DNA from: Scenedesmus sp. ARA3
Lineage: Eukaryota; Chlorophyta; Chlorophyceae; Sphaeropleales; Scenedesmaceae
Direction of reading: 5' to 3'
DNA length: 64,000 bases
NCBI GenBank assembly: GCA_004335835.1
Contig: RWJK01001165.1
Location: 41,844 to 105,843 of the forward strand
The notes under the pieces: model-generated
Told to the model about the DNA's origin: nothing
What the model saw: the letters and a program-made list of their open reading frames with translations, nothing else
The model's database searches: none
Shown here: piece after piece, positions 23,912 through 36,585 of the stretch
How positions within the stretch are numbered: the stretch's first letter is position 1
Layout of the letters: each line of letters starts with the position of its first letter
Position numbers and translations under genes: made by a program

Positions 23912-26900
23912 ATGGCAAGACCTCGGCACCAAGCCATCACCCTGCTACTAGTATTCACGGCGACTGCATCCCTTCTCCTAACCCCCGTAAACGCGCGCAC
24001 GCTACAGGGTAAGATGCTGCTCAAGCCTTAGCAGAGGAGCCATGCTCTTGCAGGAACATCAGCATCCAGCGCCTGCATGCTTCTGGTCAACATGATATCA
24101 GGTGCTCTGCCGGCTGTTGGCTTGCAGTACACAGCTGTAAGCATGCAAGAAGCAGCATTTTGTTTGCAGGAACCACCAGTTTTCATGATTCATGCAGCAG
24201 TGTACTTGCAGGACACAGTAGTTGTCTACAGGACACAGCTGTTTGCATGCAGAACACAGCGGTTGCTTGCAGGACATAAATATCTGCATGCAGGACAGCT
24301 CTCACGACGCAGCAGCTTGCTTGCAGGATGCCACAGTGTGCTTGCAGGACACAGAAATGAGCAGCAATTACAGCGATAGTCAGACATGAACTCATGATGC
24401 TGGCTGCCCTGTGGTTGTTGTGATGCAGGCACCCACATGCGAAGGCTGGCAGCCGATGCCAAGGCTGACTCATCATCCACAGGGGGCACTGCACTGTCTG
24501 TGTCAGACTCCCAGGGCAAGTCCGATGTGGACACCACCAGCACCGCCTCCAATGGCGGCACCGCTGCTGCCATCAAGTCTGCCAGCAATGATGCTTCACA
24601 CGTCGTCAGCTCTGCAGCTGATGGCAACAGCAGCTTCACCTACAGCAGCAGCACCCCCCACTCCAAGGATGACGTCTGGGACAGCGCCCCTGCTTGCAGG
24701 AACTCCAGCACTGCCACCTTTGACGCTAGCATGCGCCTGTGGGGCTGGGAGAACAACGCACCCTGCGCCTTCAAGGAGGAGAAGCCCGCCTCTGGCAGCA
24801 GCCCTGCTGGCACTCCCACCGGCAGTGATGATGCTTGGAACCGTGCCCCGCCCTGCAAGCAGGCAGACACCAGCGCCACCAAGGACAACAGCGGCCGCCT
24901 GTGGGGCTGGGAGAATGGCGCCTCCTGCGCATTCAAGGCATCAGGCGATGGCGGCGATGCTGTGTGGGAGGTGGGTTGATGGCTGGATGCTTGTCTGGAA
25001 TTTCTCTGGAACGAGTGCGTGGTGCCAACATTACAGCTTGCAGGATACTCAGCCATGCGTAAGAGCTCGCTGACATGCTGTTTGGTCTGCTGTTCATTTG
25101 ACACAGGCTGCCAAGCCCTGCGCTGCGCCTGCAACTGGTGACAACATCAAGAGCACAGACAACCGTGGCCGCAAGTGGGGCTGGGAGAACGGTGCTTCCT
25201 GCGCCTTCAAGGTGCGTATACAATACAATCACCTGCGTGGGGCCATCTGGAAAGGGTGGTGGGGTTGATAACTCAGAAATGCTGGTGTGCAGGCAGCGTC
25301 ATGCACCAGGTGGAATGTATGGTGGCAAGCTGGCACGCATGATGCTGTGGTATGCTGGGTCAGCACTGACGTTCCAAATATGCAACCAGCGTTCCCACGG
25401 GACAAGCACAACAGCAGACGCTATTGTTAGCGGCGATGCATAATTTTGCAGGAACACAGTTGACCGAGGCTGTGCATTCACTTCAAGCTTCTGCTGTCAG
25501 CATGCGCACTATCTGCAAATTCGCTGATCGCTGTGCAATGCAACTTGTGCAGGGCACGTCAGCACGCAAGATGCTCAGCCTTGTCGGCCAGCTCAACATT
25601 CGGCCCATGCATGGTACGCTGCCACCCCTGGCTCAGCCCCTAGCTTGTACTGTAGCTCTTTGGCACAGCATAGTGAGCTACATGGCTGTGTGTGGTATGT
25701 GTGTTTGCTGTTGATCTGCTAGTCAGCTTTCCAAATGAACCAGCAAACACAGCAGTCGCATGCCAGGGTCGCCAATCACTATAAGCTGTAGTTACACCAG
25801 CAGGGATGTCGCCCCACATGGCCTGCAAAAGGTGCATGCTTCTGGCTCTTTGGCCCAGCTATACCAGCAGCTGGTCCTAACTGACGGCTGCTGTCCCTGC
25901 TGCTGCACTTTGCTGTATCCTTGCATGCAGACACTCATCCACGGCAGTTGCTGGCTGACGCCAAGGCTGACGCCTCATCCACAGGCGGCATTGCACTGTC
26001 GGTGTCAGACTCACAGGGCAAGTCCGATGTGACCACCACCAGCACCGCCTCCAATGGCAGCACCGCTGTTGCCGTCAAGTCTGCCAGCAATGATGCCTCA
26101 CACCTGGTCAGCTCTGCAGCGGACGGCAACAGCAGCTTCACCTACAGCAGCAGCACCCCCCACTCCAAGGACGACGCTTGGGACAGTGCCCCGCCCTGCA
26201 AGCAGGCAGACACCAGCGCCACCAAGGACAACAGCGGCCGCCTCTGGGGCTGGGAGAATGGTGCCTCCTGCGCGTTCAAGGCACCAGGCGATGGCGGCGA
26301 TGCTGTGTGGGAGGTGGGTGCCTGCTGTGCTGTTGTTGTGATGCTTGTCTGCTTTAAGCACCGGCACATTATAGCTACCACAGATATTGCCATTTTTCCA
26401 TCAATGAAAAGCACCTGGCCGTCACTGCATACACAGCTGTTTGCATAGCACTGCTGATCTGATACCCCTTTCACCTGCCATTGCCTGGATCTCTCGCAGG
26501 CTGCCAAGCCCTGCGCCGCACCTGCAACTGCTGACAATGTCAAGAGCACCGACAACCGTGGCCGCAAGTGGGGCTGGGAGAACAGTGCCTCCTGCGCCTT
26601 CAAGGTTCGTGCCACTGCAGCACTCTTTGTCCCGGTCCACATTAGCCTGAGATGAGACATGTCATGTGCATGTTTCAGGGCGCAGCGTCTTGTTTATCAT
26701 GAGCAGTGCTAACAAGCACACTGTGTTTTGACACCTGAGTGTGATGCTTGACTCTTGGTGCATGCGCACGATGAGGCTGGATGTTCTGACTTTTCCATCT
26801 ACACCTGTCCTGCTGTGCGCAGGGTACAGCAACACGCAAGATGCTCACCAACACGCCGCTGGTCACAGACCTGTCTGGTGGCAGCGACAACACTGCTGGT

Positions 26901-28057
26901 AACCTCCTTGCAGCTAATGCAGCTGTGCCAGCTGAGGAGTATGCCGAAGATGGGCCGGCAGATAGCAGCACCCCCAACACCCTACCCACAACAAATGCTC
27001 CTGCTGAAGACTATACTGTTGAGGAGGATCCTGCAAGTGACCCAGCCAGCAACAGCAACATCACTGGCCCAGAAGCATTGAACAGCGCAGCCAACGTCGC
27101 CATCCCTGCAGCCAACAGTGCTGCATCATCCGACCTGGCTGCTCCGGCAGCTGACCCAGCAGACAACAGCAGCACTGACGTCGACCCGGCTACACTCAAC
27201 ACCACAAATGCCGCTGCAGATGTGCCTGCGCTTGATGAGGATTATGATGTGGCACACACTACTACCCCAGACATCATTGTTGGCGGCGTCAAGGGTGCTA
27301 CTGACTCTTTTGGCAAGCCCATCACCACGGAGGTCCTCAGTGCAGACAACGCCGCAGTCACCCCTCCCGCAGAAGCCACCAGTGCATCTCCCACCCCCGC
27401 TGCAGCAGTGGACATCACCACTGCTTCACCTGCACCTGCTACATCACCTGAGCCAGCTGCAGCTTCCCCGTCACCCGCAGCTGCACCTGCCGCGTCATCT
27501 GCACCTACCTGGGAGACCGCCCCAATATGTGTTGGGCCGCCCACCAAGCAGACATCTGTCCAGGTGTGTTTGGTGCAGAGATGGAGATAACGGTGCTCAT
27601 GCAATGTCTTGCTCAGCACAGGCATACTTGCATAGGAGATGTATGTGCCAATTTAAATCAGTGTCAGCCCCATTGCTGCATCTTGTACATTGTGGTCGGC
27701 AAAATCACCATGGTGCTGCACACATCGTACTCACAGCACCTCGGCTTCTGCCGGCACCTGCCTGCCTTGCAGGACCTGAACGGCCGCCTGTGGTGGGTGG
27801 TGCCCTCAGGCTCAACCTGGTCCTCCTGCACATACCGTGCTGCTGATGGCACTGCTGTGTACTATGAGGGCTACCAGCAGGTGCAGTTTGATTCAGCTCC
27901 TGCATGCCAGCACTTGGCCGACACCACCAATGCCATGGCTGACGCATCAGGCCGGCTGTGGGGCTGGGAGGCGGGCCAGGCCGGTGATGGCGCCAACTGC
28001 CGCTTCCTGAAGGCAGGCGGCACGCCGGTGATGCAGGCTGAGGTGTTCATGGTTTAG
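23912..28057 (+). CDS. Secreted WGW-repeat protein, about 772 aa (plus-strand paralogue)
   Basis: Exons 23912-24008, 24429-24970, 25107-25211, 25553-25613, 25931-26313, 26500-26604, 26823-27563 and 27773-28057; phases agree. Signal peptide: ITLLLVFTATASLLLTPVNA. Exon 2 has an RRLAADAK...STGGTALSVSDS segment and then two motifs, RLWGWENNAPCAFK and RLWGWENGASCAFK. Exon 3 has RKWGWENGASCAFK. Exons 5-6 repeat the whole unit. Exon 7 is Ala/Pro/Asn/Thr-rich and probably glycosylated. The last exon carries GRLWWVVPSG...CTYR and RLWGWEAGQAGDGANCRF. Motif pairs have WxxAPxC before WGWEN, so two Cys per repeat. It resembles the WGWENxxSC signature of CBM10 cellulose-binding modules, but only over a short stretch. 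Likely wall or matrix protein; function not proven. Confidence 0.78.
24100..24400 (+). repeat. Degenerate tandem repeats resembling splice acceptors in intron 1
   Basis: Units such as ttgcaggacacag and tgcatgcagaacacag recur at least eight times within about 300 bases, each with a gcag acceptor-like core. They lie in the first intron of the plus-strand WGW-repeat gene. A similar set (tgcttgcaggaac on the minus strand) lies in the first intron of the minus-strand paralogue. Confidence 0.6.
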
Positions 28058-31000
28058 GTTGGGGTGTATTTAGCCACGCAAATAACTTGTGATTCATTGT
28101 GCACCAACTGCATCCTAAGAGCTGCAAGCTGCTGTCTCAGCATGGGTCAAGGGCTGCTGTCCTGTTCACTGCTCGCTGCACAGCGTCATTGATTTAGCTG
28201 TGTAGTCTGGGCTGGATCTCTACAGGCTGCAAAGAGTTCCGTACATACATACAGAGGTGTTCATGCATTGCACACACATGAATATTCGCATGTTGTAGCT
28301 TTCAAAACCTGCTTACCTTTCCCGCATCTCTTGTATGCCACTGGGAAGTGTGGCCTTACTGCGCTTCTGCATCATTCTGCACGTGCATGAATGTCTTATA
28401 TGATCTCCAGGTTTTGCTAGTGATCTTGGCATCGCGTAGGGCTGGATAGCCATACAGCCGTTTTCACAGATTTGCTCGATTGCAGACTGTGGGTGCATTC
28501 GTTTTCAACATGGTGTCATGCTCGAGCATGTGAAGTATGTAACCCCAATGTCACCTGAGAGAGTACACAGAACATGCTATGGCCGCTCCATGCCATTAGC
28601 GTTGTACAACATGTCTGCTAGGCCTGGCAGAGTGTTGTTGTTCCAGATGGCGAATGGTAGGAGGCGTGGAGGCGCATGAGGTACCCTCATCGCCACACAC
28701 GTCCCCTTCCTTAACTTACGCGGGTGTTAAGTGTGAACACACCACGCGTAGCTCATTCATTCATTCATCCAAATGGCGGTGTGTGGTATGCATTGGCCTG
28801 TGGTTCTTGTGCTTGGTTTGAAGCTGCACTGTAACCTCTGGTGCCAGATCATCCTCCAAAGTGCTTGAGCACATAGCAAGGCCGTTGCCTCCTGTAACAG
28901 GCAAAGGGGGTTCGTTTCACATGCCTCTAGATCTGCCAACGCACGAGTACTCACATGCACACATGCCCAGTAGAGCTGTGCACGTGATGTCTGCTTGTGT
29001 TGCAACAATTGTTTACAGCTGATGCGGCAAGCGCTGTGCTGCATTGGCAACAACGATGTAACCTGTACACAGAACAGCACCGCCGTCAATGGTGATGTGC
29101 TCAAACAGCACAGCTGTGGTGATTGCACGCGCTCATGCTCAAGCGTGGCACATATTGATGCAGTGATGACTGCGCCCATCTCCTGCACGCATGCACAGCT
29201 GCACACAGCTTGCATGTGTTTAGTAGGGGGCTGCTGCGGCACACAGGTGGCCTCCTTGTCAGCAGCACAGCCACGCCGCGCCATAAACCGCTGCCACAAA
29301 GCTACCTGGCTGCTACCGGTTAATGAAGGGGCTGCACCCCGTGTGTTAGCCGCCGGACGCACATGCATCGAGCCCTGTGCTGTACGGGACTAAGCCAAAA
29401 CATGAATAGACGTCTTTGAGCTGCTGGCTTGTGGCGTACAGCGCTTAAAACACTGCTGCCCGTGACTCTACGTTGGGGCAATTGCTGACACTGATTTCGT
29501 ACCAGGAACTTCAATATTTTGTCCGGGCTCGTTTGGTTATCACAGCTTGCACAGCATGCCACCAATCCTGCAGAGGCTCACAACACTGTTGACACAACAT
29601 GCTCCAAGCATTGCAATCTTGAAATCCTGTTTGCCGCAGCAGCTGCGCCCGAAGTGCGTGCTGGCATTGCGGCAACAGCGCACGCATGCAACACATGCAG
29701 CCTTGCATACATAGCAGGTGGCAGCCAGGAACACCCAGGCGCCTCAAAACAGTCCACAAGTGGCTGCGATCCGAATCACACAGCATGCGACAACCTGGCT
29801 GTCAGGACGGCATGCAACAGCAGGTGCTGCAGCAGAGTATCTGTCAACCTGCGCCTCAAGTAATGCACCTGAGCCCTGCCTTACATGCATGTGGTGCAAG
29901 CATGGCCATGACTGCAACGCAGACAGAGAGTGCCTTGCCGCTCCTTGCAGTGTGTATGTGTGCCCTCTACCCTGCATTGCATGCACACACCTGTTTGCGT
30001 GCATTGTGAACAGCTCATCTGTGACTGCGCATCCTGACCTGCAAGTGCCACGGCTAAGAATGTGCGGCATCAATTTTCAGCAGCCTGAAGTCGCGTGGTG
30101 CAACCAAAGGGGTGCAGCGGCTTGCTTGCCAGAGGGCATGTGAATGCTGCATGCCACGTACTGTCTTCACAAGAGGGAGGGATGCTTTTGAGGTACACCC
30201 CAAAAGTCGCACTAGGGCAGGTATAGCAGCAGCCTTGGAAGCGGTACTATCAGGATCAGTTGCTGGAAACCAGTGTCGTGAGTGTGTCCTGTTACCATTA
30301 CGTAATGTATACAGGCAGTGCACATTTGCACTTGCTGGTGCTTTTGTTGCAGCAGCAACATTGCAAACAAACCGACTTGACCGTGCACACTGATGTGCTA
30401 CGACCTAAAGTGGTCACCCTCGACTCATAATACTACCCTGCATGTGAGCATTCCAGTTGCTGCAAGCTCAGAGGGAGGAAACAGAAGAAATCACCTATCA
30501 CACCAATGTCATCTTCAACACAGATTACCACACAAAATCCAAAGGGTGCAGACGTACACCACATCAGATGAGTAGAGAGCTAGATCCAGCAGCTCTGTAC
30601 TGATCATATCTGCTGTGAAAACATGCTAACATTGCTCTGCAGATGCACACGAACAAAAAAAATTCATGCATCTCTATAACATAGAGCCATACTATAATGC
30701 TATACTACAGAGCTATATAGAGCATATATGGTAGCTCAAGCTAAACACTATACGTGCACATGCAGAGATCAAGTGATGCATTGCAGCCATACTTCCCAGG
30801 ACATGCAAGAGATGCGGGTATGTGATCATAACCGGGGCTGAACATGCTTTTCTGTTGTCTACATGTTGTGTGGGCAGATCACAGAACTATGACAGCGCCA
30901 GGGCCAGTACAGCGTACACAGCGGAATCAATGGTGCTGCGCACCTAGCACTGAACAGGACAGGGACCTAGAACAGGTACAGAGAATGCAGGGGATGGCAC

Positions 31001-31065
31001 AAACACACTAATTCAGTAACTAGTGTATGCATCAAGGCCATAATTTCTTCTCCCTTCCTCCACAA
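28058..31065. other. 3-kb intergenic spacer between convergent paralogues
   Basis: Holds a TGTAA at 28,538-28,542 and an unusually AT-rich stretch at about 30,640-30,770. Some Cys-rich open frames at 29,519-30,143 (e.g. CMWCKHGHDC) lack clear splice support. It may hide a decayed Cys-rich gene; I cannot support one. Confidence 0.4.
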
Positions 31066-34000
31066 TCAGGCAAGGTACACCTCAGCCTTCATCACTGGGG
31101 TGCCGTCTGCCTTCAGGAAGCGGCAATTGACGCCCTCGCCTGCCTGGCCCTCCTTCCAGCCCCACAGCCTGCCTGATGAGTCAGCCATGCTGTTGACCAT
31201 CGTGGGCGTGGCATCGCAGGAAGGTGAGGCATCATACTGCACCTGCTGGTAGCCCTCATAGTAGATGGGGCTGCCATCAGCGGCACGGTAAGCGCAGGAG
31301 ACCCAGCTCTGGCCGGACACCACCACCCACCACAGGCGGCCGTTCAGGTCCTGCAAGAGGATGATGTGAGCAGAACGGGGACAAGGGCAGCGCGTTTGAT
31401 ACATATGAACATATGTCAGCATCACAGGTGTTGGCATCTTCCGGGGCAGGCCTGCCGTAGCTGCCTTGCACTCATTGTTTCACAACAATATCACCAGGCT
31501 GCTCTGCAGCGCGTTTTGCCATAATGTCAAGGGACTGCTATGTAGCACAAGAACTGTGTGCGCTGCAGCTCTGCAAATGCTGACAAGCACTGGGCCGGGC
31601 TGTATTTGAACCTCGTGTGCAGCAGATCTACCGGTTCTTTGTGTTGGCTGAAAAGCGTACCTGTACAGAGGTGCGCTTGGTTGGCTGGCCCACACAGGCA
31701 GTTGCATTCTCCCACGAGTTGCCAAACAGCTCAGAAGCAGATGGCAGCTGCGGGGAAGGTGAGGGGGGTGCAACTGTGGCTGGCACGTTGGTGGCTGGTG
31801 CGTTTGTTGCTGTGGCATTGGTTGCTGGCGTATTGGTGACTGGTGCGTCCGTGGCTGGAGCATTGGTGGTGGGGGCTGTGGTGGCGGGCATGTTGGCAGC
31901 TGTGGCGTTGGCGGCGGGCATGTTGGTGGCAGGCGTGTTGGTGGCGGGCACGTTGGTGGCAGGTGCGTTGGTGGCAGGTGCGTTGGTGGCGGGCGCGTTG
32001 GTGGCGGGCGCGTTGGTGGCTGGCGCGTTGGTGACTGGTGCGTTGGTGACTGGGGCATTTGTGGCTGGGGCGTTGGTGGCTGGCACATTGGTGGCTGGTG
32101 TGTTGGTGACTGGTGCGTTGGTGACTGCGGCGTCGTCAGCGGGCACGTTGTCAGCGGGCACGTTGTCAGCGGGCACGTTGTCAGCGGGCACGTTGTCAGC
32201 AGACACGTTGTCAGCAGACACGTTGTCAGCGGGCGCGTTGTCAGCGGAGACGTTGTCAGCGGAGACGTTGTCAGCGGGCGCGTTGTCAGCCGGCACATTG
32301 TCAGCGGGGACGTTGTCAGACAGCACATTGTCAGCTGGCACATTGTCAGCAGGCACGTTCTCAGCCGCCACGTTGTCAGCCGCCACGTTGTCGGCTGGGG
32401 AAGTTGCTGGCGCATTGGAGGCTGGGACACTGGCTGCCAGCACGTTGTCGGTTGATGCATTGGTGGCTGGCACGACGATGGTTGAAACATTGGTCACAGG
32501 GATGATGGTTGGCACGTTGGTGGCTGGCAGGTTGGTGCCTGGGACAGCAGGAGGTGCAGTGCTAGCCGCTGGCTGCTCAGGGACAACAGTAGTGGTGTTG
32601 CTGATTGGTGCGGCTGCAATCACAGGCACGATTGGAATATCAGCACTAGCAGGAGTCAGCGCAGGGGCCGCGCTGTAGTCTGCTGCTGGCAAAACCACAG
32701 TTGTGTTGATGGGCACCGTGTTGGGCGCGGGACTTGCTGGGGTGATCTCGTTGAGGGGAGCTGCTGCTGCCATGACATCAGCGGAGTTTGTGTTGTCCTG
32801 CAGGGGCACACCCGCTCCGCTGTAGTCCTCCTGCTGCTCGCTGCCAATGCTGTTCACAGCATTGAGGTCGGCTGTTTTGACGCCCTCAACAGGGGTAGCG
32901 TTGGTGGCGTTGAAGGATAGGTCGGCTCCAGAGGTGTTGGTGGCGTTGAGGTGTGTGGTGGCGATAGGAGCAGCAGGGGAAGCTTCCATGGCAGTGAGGA
33001 ACAGGTCCACAATGCTGTTCAGGATGCTTGTGGCGGTGAGCTGCGCCGTGTTGCCAGGGGCGGTGCTGGCTGCATTGACGCCTGCAGCTGCACTAGGGGT
33101 GATGCTGGTGGCGTTGACAATGAGGCCGGCAATGGTGTTGAGCATGTCAGTAGCATTGAGCTTGGTGGTATTGACAGGGAGGGCGGTAGTTGCGTTGGCA
33201 CCTGCGTTGATGGTGCTGCTGCTGGCGTTGAACAGCAGGCCAGCAATGCTGTTCAGGATGTTGGTGGTGTTGAGCTGTGTCGCGTTGACAGGGGCAGTGG
33301 TGGTGGTGTTGGCGTCCGCAGCAGGGGTGATGCTGCTGGCATTGAAAAGGAGGCCGGCAATGGTGTGGAGGATGTCGGTGGCAGTTGGCTGCGTCGTGCT
33401 GATGGGAGCAGCTGTGGTGGTGTTGAGGCCTGTAGCGGCGCTGGGTGTGCTGGCAGTGGGCTTGGTGGCGGTGACAGCAGGTGCAGCCACAGGGGTGGGG
33501 GGCACACTGGCTGGGGTGGGTGGTGCAACGGTACCTGCCACTCCGTTCTGTGCAAACTCGGACACTCCAAACGTCTGCTGAGGGAGAGGTGCCTTCAGGT
33601 CAGCGTCATGCGAGGAGTGATCCTGCTGCTGCTTTGTAGCCCTCTCATCCCAGCACTTGGTCTTGGCAGAGGGTAGCTCAACACAGGTGAATGTGCCCAC
33701 TTTGTGGACTGTGGCATCTTGCTTGAGAGAGCGGCCAGCTGCAGTGGTTGTGGTAACCTGTGTGCACAAACGCAGGGCACATTATGCAGCCAAAGCTTAG
33801 CAGCCAGAGCATTGCAAAAGTCGAGGAAGGCTGGTATTGGTGATGGAGACCAAGGTTCAGATGCCTCGCAGTACCCTGCAAGCACACCGGCATAACAGAA
33901 AAACAGCAAGACAAAACACGTATCACAGACTGCTGGCTTTGCAATATCATGACAGCCTGTAAGGTTGTTCTGCTAGCGGCTGAACATGCTATGTTCTGCT

Positions 34001-36265
34001 GCCAGTTCGAAAGCAGGGCCAGAGACTGAGGGCAAGGAAAGTGTATTGCAACGTCATCACCCACCGTGCCAGTCTTGTTGTCGTACACTCCCCAGGCATT
34101 TGCATGGACCTGCTGGCCATCCTTGTCTTGTGCCTGCAGTGGGTGGCAGCAGCAGGCAGGTGCAGGGGATGTTGATGTCAGCTTCCACATGGGTCTGGGT
34201 GTTCCACACAATCTGATCAGCAAACACACGGTGCAACACATGAGTGCACAAACTGCAGCAAGGCTGTCATACCTGTGCTTTGGTGTGGAGGAGGATGGTG
34301 CCATCGGCCAGCTTGTAAGCTCCCCCCTGAGCTTCAGCTGCTGGCTCGTTGGTGTTGTTGGAGCGCCTTGTGCCGGCGTTGTTCTCTGGGGCGCGCTTGT
34401 TCTCGCCCTGTGCCTTGCTGCTGTCAGCAGGCGCGGCCACCTCCTCACTCTTCACACTTGTGTCCTTAGCGGGTGCAGGTGATGGTGAAGAAGCAGCAGA
34501 GGGAGAGGGAGAGGGGGAAGCAGAGGGAGCAGGGGAGGCCTCTTGGTCATCACTGGAGTCCCCACTGTTGTCCTGCTCCTGCTGGGGCTGCATAGACCAG
34601 CCCCAGTTGTTCTCGCGGGGTGTGAAGAAGCGCCCCCAGTTGCCACCAAAGAAGCCGCCCCACAGCAGCTTGCGGGAGCCGGAGCTCTGCAACGCAAGCA
34701 ACACAGCCCAGTGCAGCGTGAATTGAGAATTCATTGTGAGGCTGACACATGCAGAGGGCCAAGCTTGCTGCACTGGATTATGTGCTGCCATCACACTTAC
34801 GGGGTTCCGTGGTACCCTCCTTTGCAGTTCACATTATGCAGGAACCGTGCACGGCAGTACAAAGCTGACACAAATCTCCTGCAGGATTCTGCTAAACACA
34901 GCAACAGACAACCATTGATTCTAAAACCTGCACACGCACCTTGAAGGCACAGGACGCATCGTTCTCCCAGCCCCACGTGCGGCCACGGTTGTCTGTGCTC
35001 TTGATGTTGTCACCAGTTGCAGGGCCAGTGCAGGGCTTGGCAGCCTGAAAGGGAGCATTGCAGCGACAGGCAGCAGCACCAACAGATCAGCAGGGTGAAT
35101 CGCTGGTCATGCCAGTGACTGACAGTTTGTTACACGTTTGCAACTGTGGTGGATATAATGCTGTAGCAGAGCATGCAGCAACCAGGCAAGGCATCCTGCA
35201 GCCGACCAAGCACTCACCTCCCACACAGCATCGCCGCCGTCGCCAGGTGCCTTGAAAGCGCAGGAGGCGCCATTCTCCCAGCCCCACAGGCGGCCGCTGT
35301 TGTCCTTGGTGGCGCTTGTGTCGGCCTGCTTGCAGGGCGGGGCACGGTTCCAGGAGTCATCACTGCCAGTGGGAGTGCCAGCAGGGCTGCTGCCAGAGGC
35401 GGGCTGCTCCTCCTTGAAGGCGCAGGGTGCGTTGTTCTCCCAGCCCCACAGGCGCATGCTGGCGTCAAAGGTGGCAGTGCTGGAGTTCCTGCAAGCAGGC
35501 GCGCTGTCCCAGACGTCGTCCTTGGAGTGGGGGGTGCTGCTGCTGTAGGTGAAGCTGCTGTTGCCATCAGCTGCAGAGCTGACGACGTGTGAAGCATCAT
35601 TGCTGGCAGACTTGATGGCAGCAGCGGTGCCGCCATTGGAGGTGGTGCTGGTGGTGGTCACATCGGACTTGCCCTGGGAGTCTGACACAGACAGTGCAGT
35701 GCCTCCTGTGGATGATGAGTCAGCCTTGGCATCGGCTGCCAGCCTTCGCATGTGGGTGCCTGCAGGATTGCAGGAACAGCAGCAATGGTCAGGGCTGTTG
35801 ATTTGCTGTGATGGTCATCACTCTGCATGGTGTGCCCGAATGACAGCAAGTACGACCTTTTCTCTGTGCTTCATGCAGCAGCTATCTTCTGCGCTGCATG
35901 CCATGCTCCTGAAAGCACACAGCTTTCCTTGCTTGTGCATACTGTTCCTGCAAGCAGCCGTGTTATGCCAGTGTCTAGAGTGACTTAGGACTGAACTACT
36001 CTGGCTTTCCTGCAGGATGACTGGAGTGTATCTCATTTGAACCAAGTCAGCAGCGTAGCTTCCTTGAACCTGCAGAAAGCATACTCCCTGCTCTGTTCAT
36101 GCTGGTCCTGCAAGCAAACACCACCACCACAGCATCTGCATGCCGAGCCTGCTGGAAGTATAACTCACCATGCAGAGGCCTGGCGTTGGCAGAGCCTGGC
36201 AACAGGCATGTCACAGCTGCTGACAGCAGCAGCAGGGTGGTGACCTGGCGCAAGCCGCGTGCCAT
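31066..36265 (-). CDS. Secreted WGW-repeat protein with pentapeptide repeats, about 1,210 aa (minus-strand paralogue)
   Basis: Exons (minus): 36265-36169, 35759-35218, 35044-34940, 34686-34273, 34212-34189, 34133-34065, 33757-31661 and 31350-31066; phases agree. Signal peptide: VTTLLLLSAAVTCLLPGSANA. Exon 2 encodes the same 180-aa unit as the plus-strand paralogue with only about five changes, including RLWGWENNAPCAFK and RLWGWENGASCAFK; exon 3 has the equivalent WGWEN motif. Exon 4 has an aromatic/Gly segment (LLWGGFFGGNWGRFF) and acidic Pro/Ser stretches. Exon 7 (699 codons) is low in complexity, with a long run of five-residue units of the type VPADN, VSADN, APATN. The last exon repeats GRLWWVV and RLWGWKEGQ. 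The 24-bp and 69-bp exons are separated by only a 55-bp intron. Likely secreted and glycosylated matrix protein. Confidence 0.76.
31751..32400 (-). repeat. 15-bp tandem repeats encoding pentapeptides
   Basis: Plus-strand units gtggctggcgcgttg and tcagcgggcacgttg recur about 40 times with small changes. On the minus strand they encode x-A/P-A-T/D-N type pentapeptides. Confidence 0.85.
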
Positions 36266-36585
36266 GATGTTGGCAGGTCTGTGAGCAAGCCTGGGACTTG
36301 GAGGATGCAGTCCTGCAAAGCAGCAAGAGGGCAGCAAGGCTTATTCTACCAGATTAGGACTGTGATATCGAGGTCCTGCAAGCGTATTCTTCTACTACAA
36401 ATCGCTTGCAGGCATGCAGTTGCAGCTGGTTCCTGCTGCTGTTGTTGTTGGCCCCTGGTGCAGCTGCAGACAAAGCACTGCAACAGCCCGATTGCAACTA
36501 AATGGCCGATATCACCCCGGGTGTTTGCACGCGCAACTGTGCCGATCGGCGAGCTGCTTCTAAAGCTTCGAAGTTGTGTTCACAT

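Noticed and set aside
29519..30143. Cys-rich open frames between the convergent paralogues
   Set aside because: No signal peptide, consistent frame or paired splice sites were found; they may be chance or a decayed gene.
31617..32678. 353-aa plus-strand open frame of VAGALVAGALVAG type
   Set aside because: It is the antisense shadow of the 15-bp repeats in the minus-strand WGW-repeat gene. The minus frame continues with splice sites and a signal peptide; the plus frame has none.
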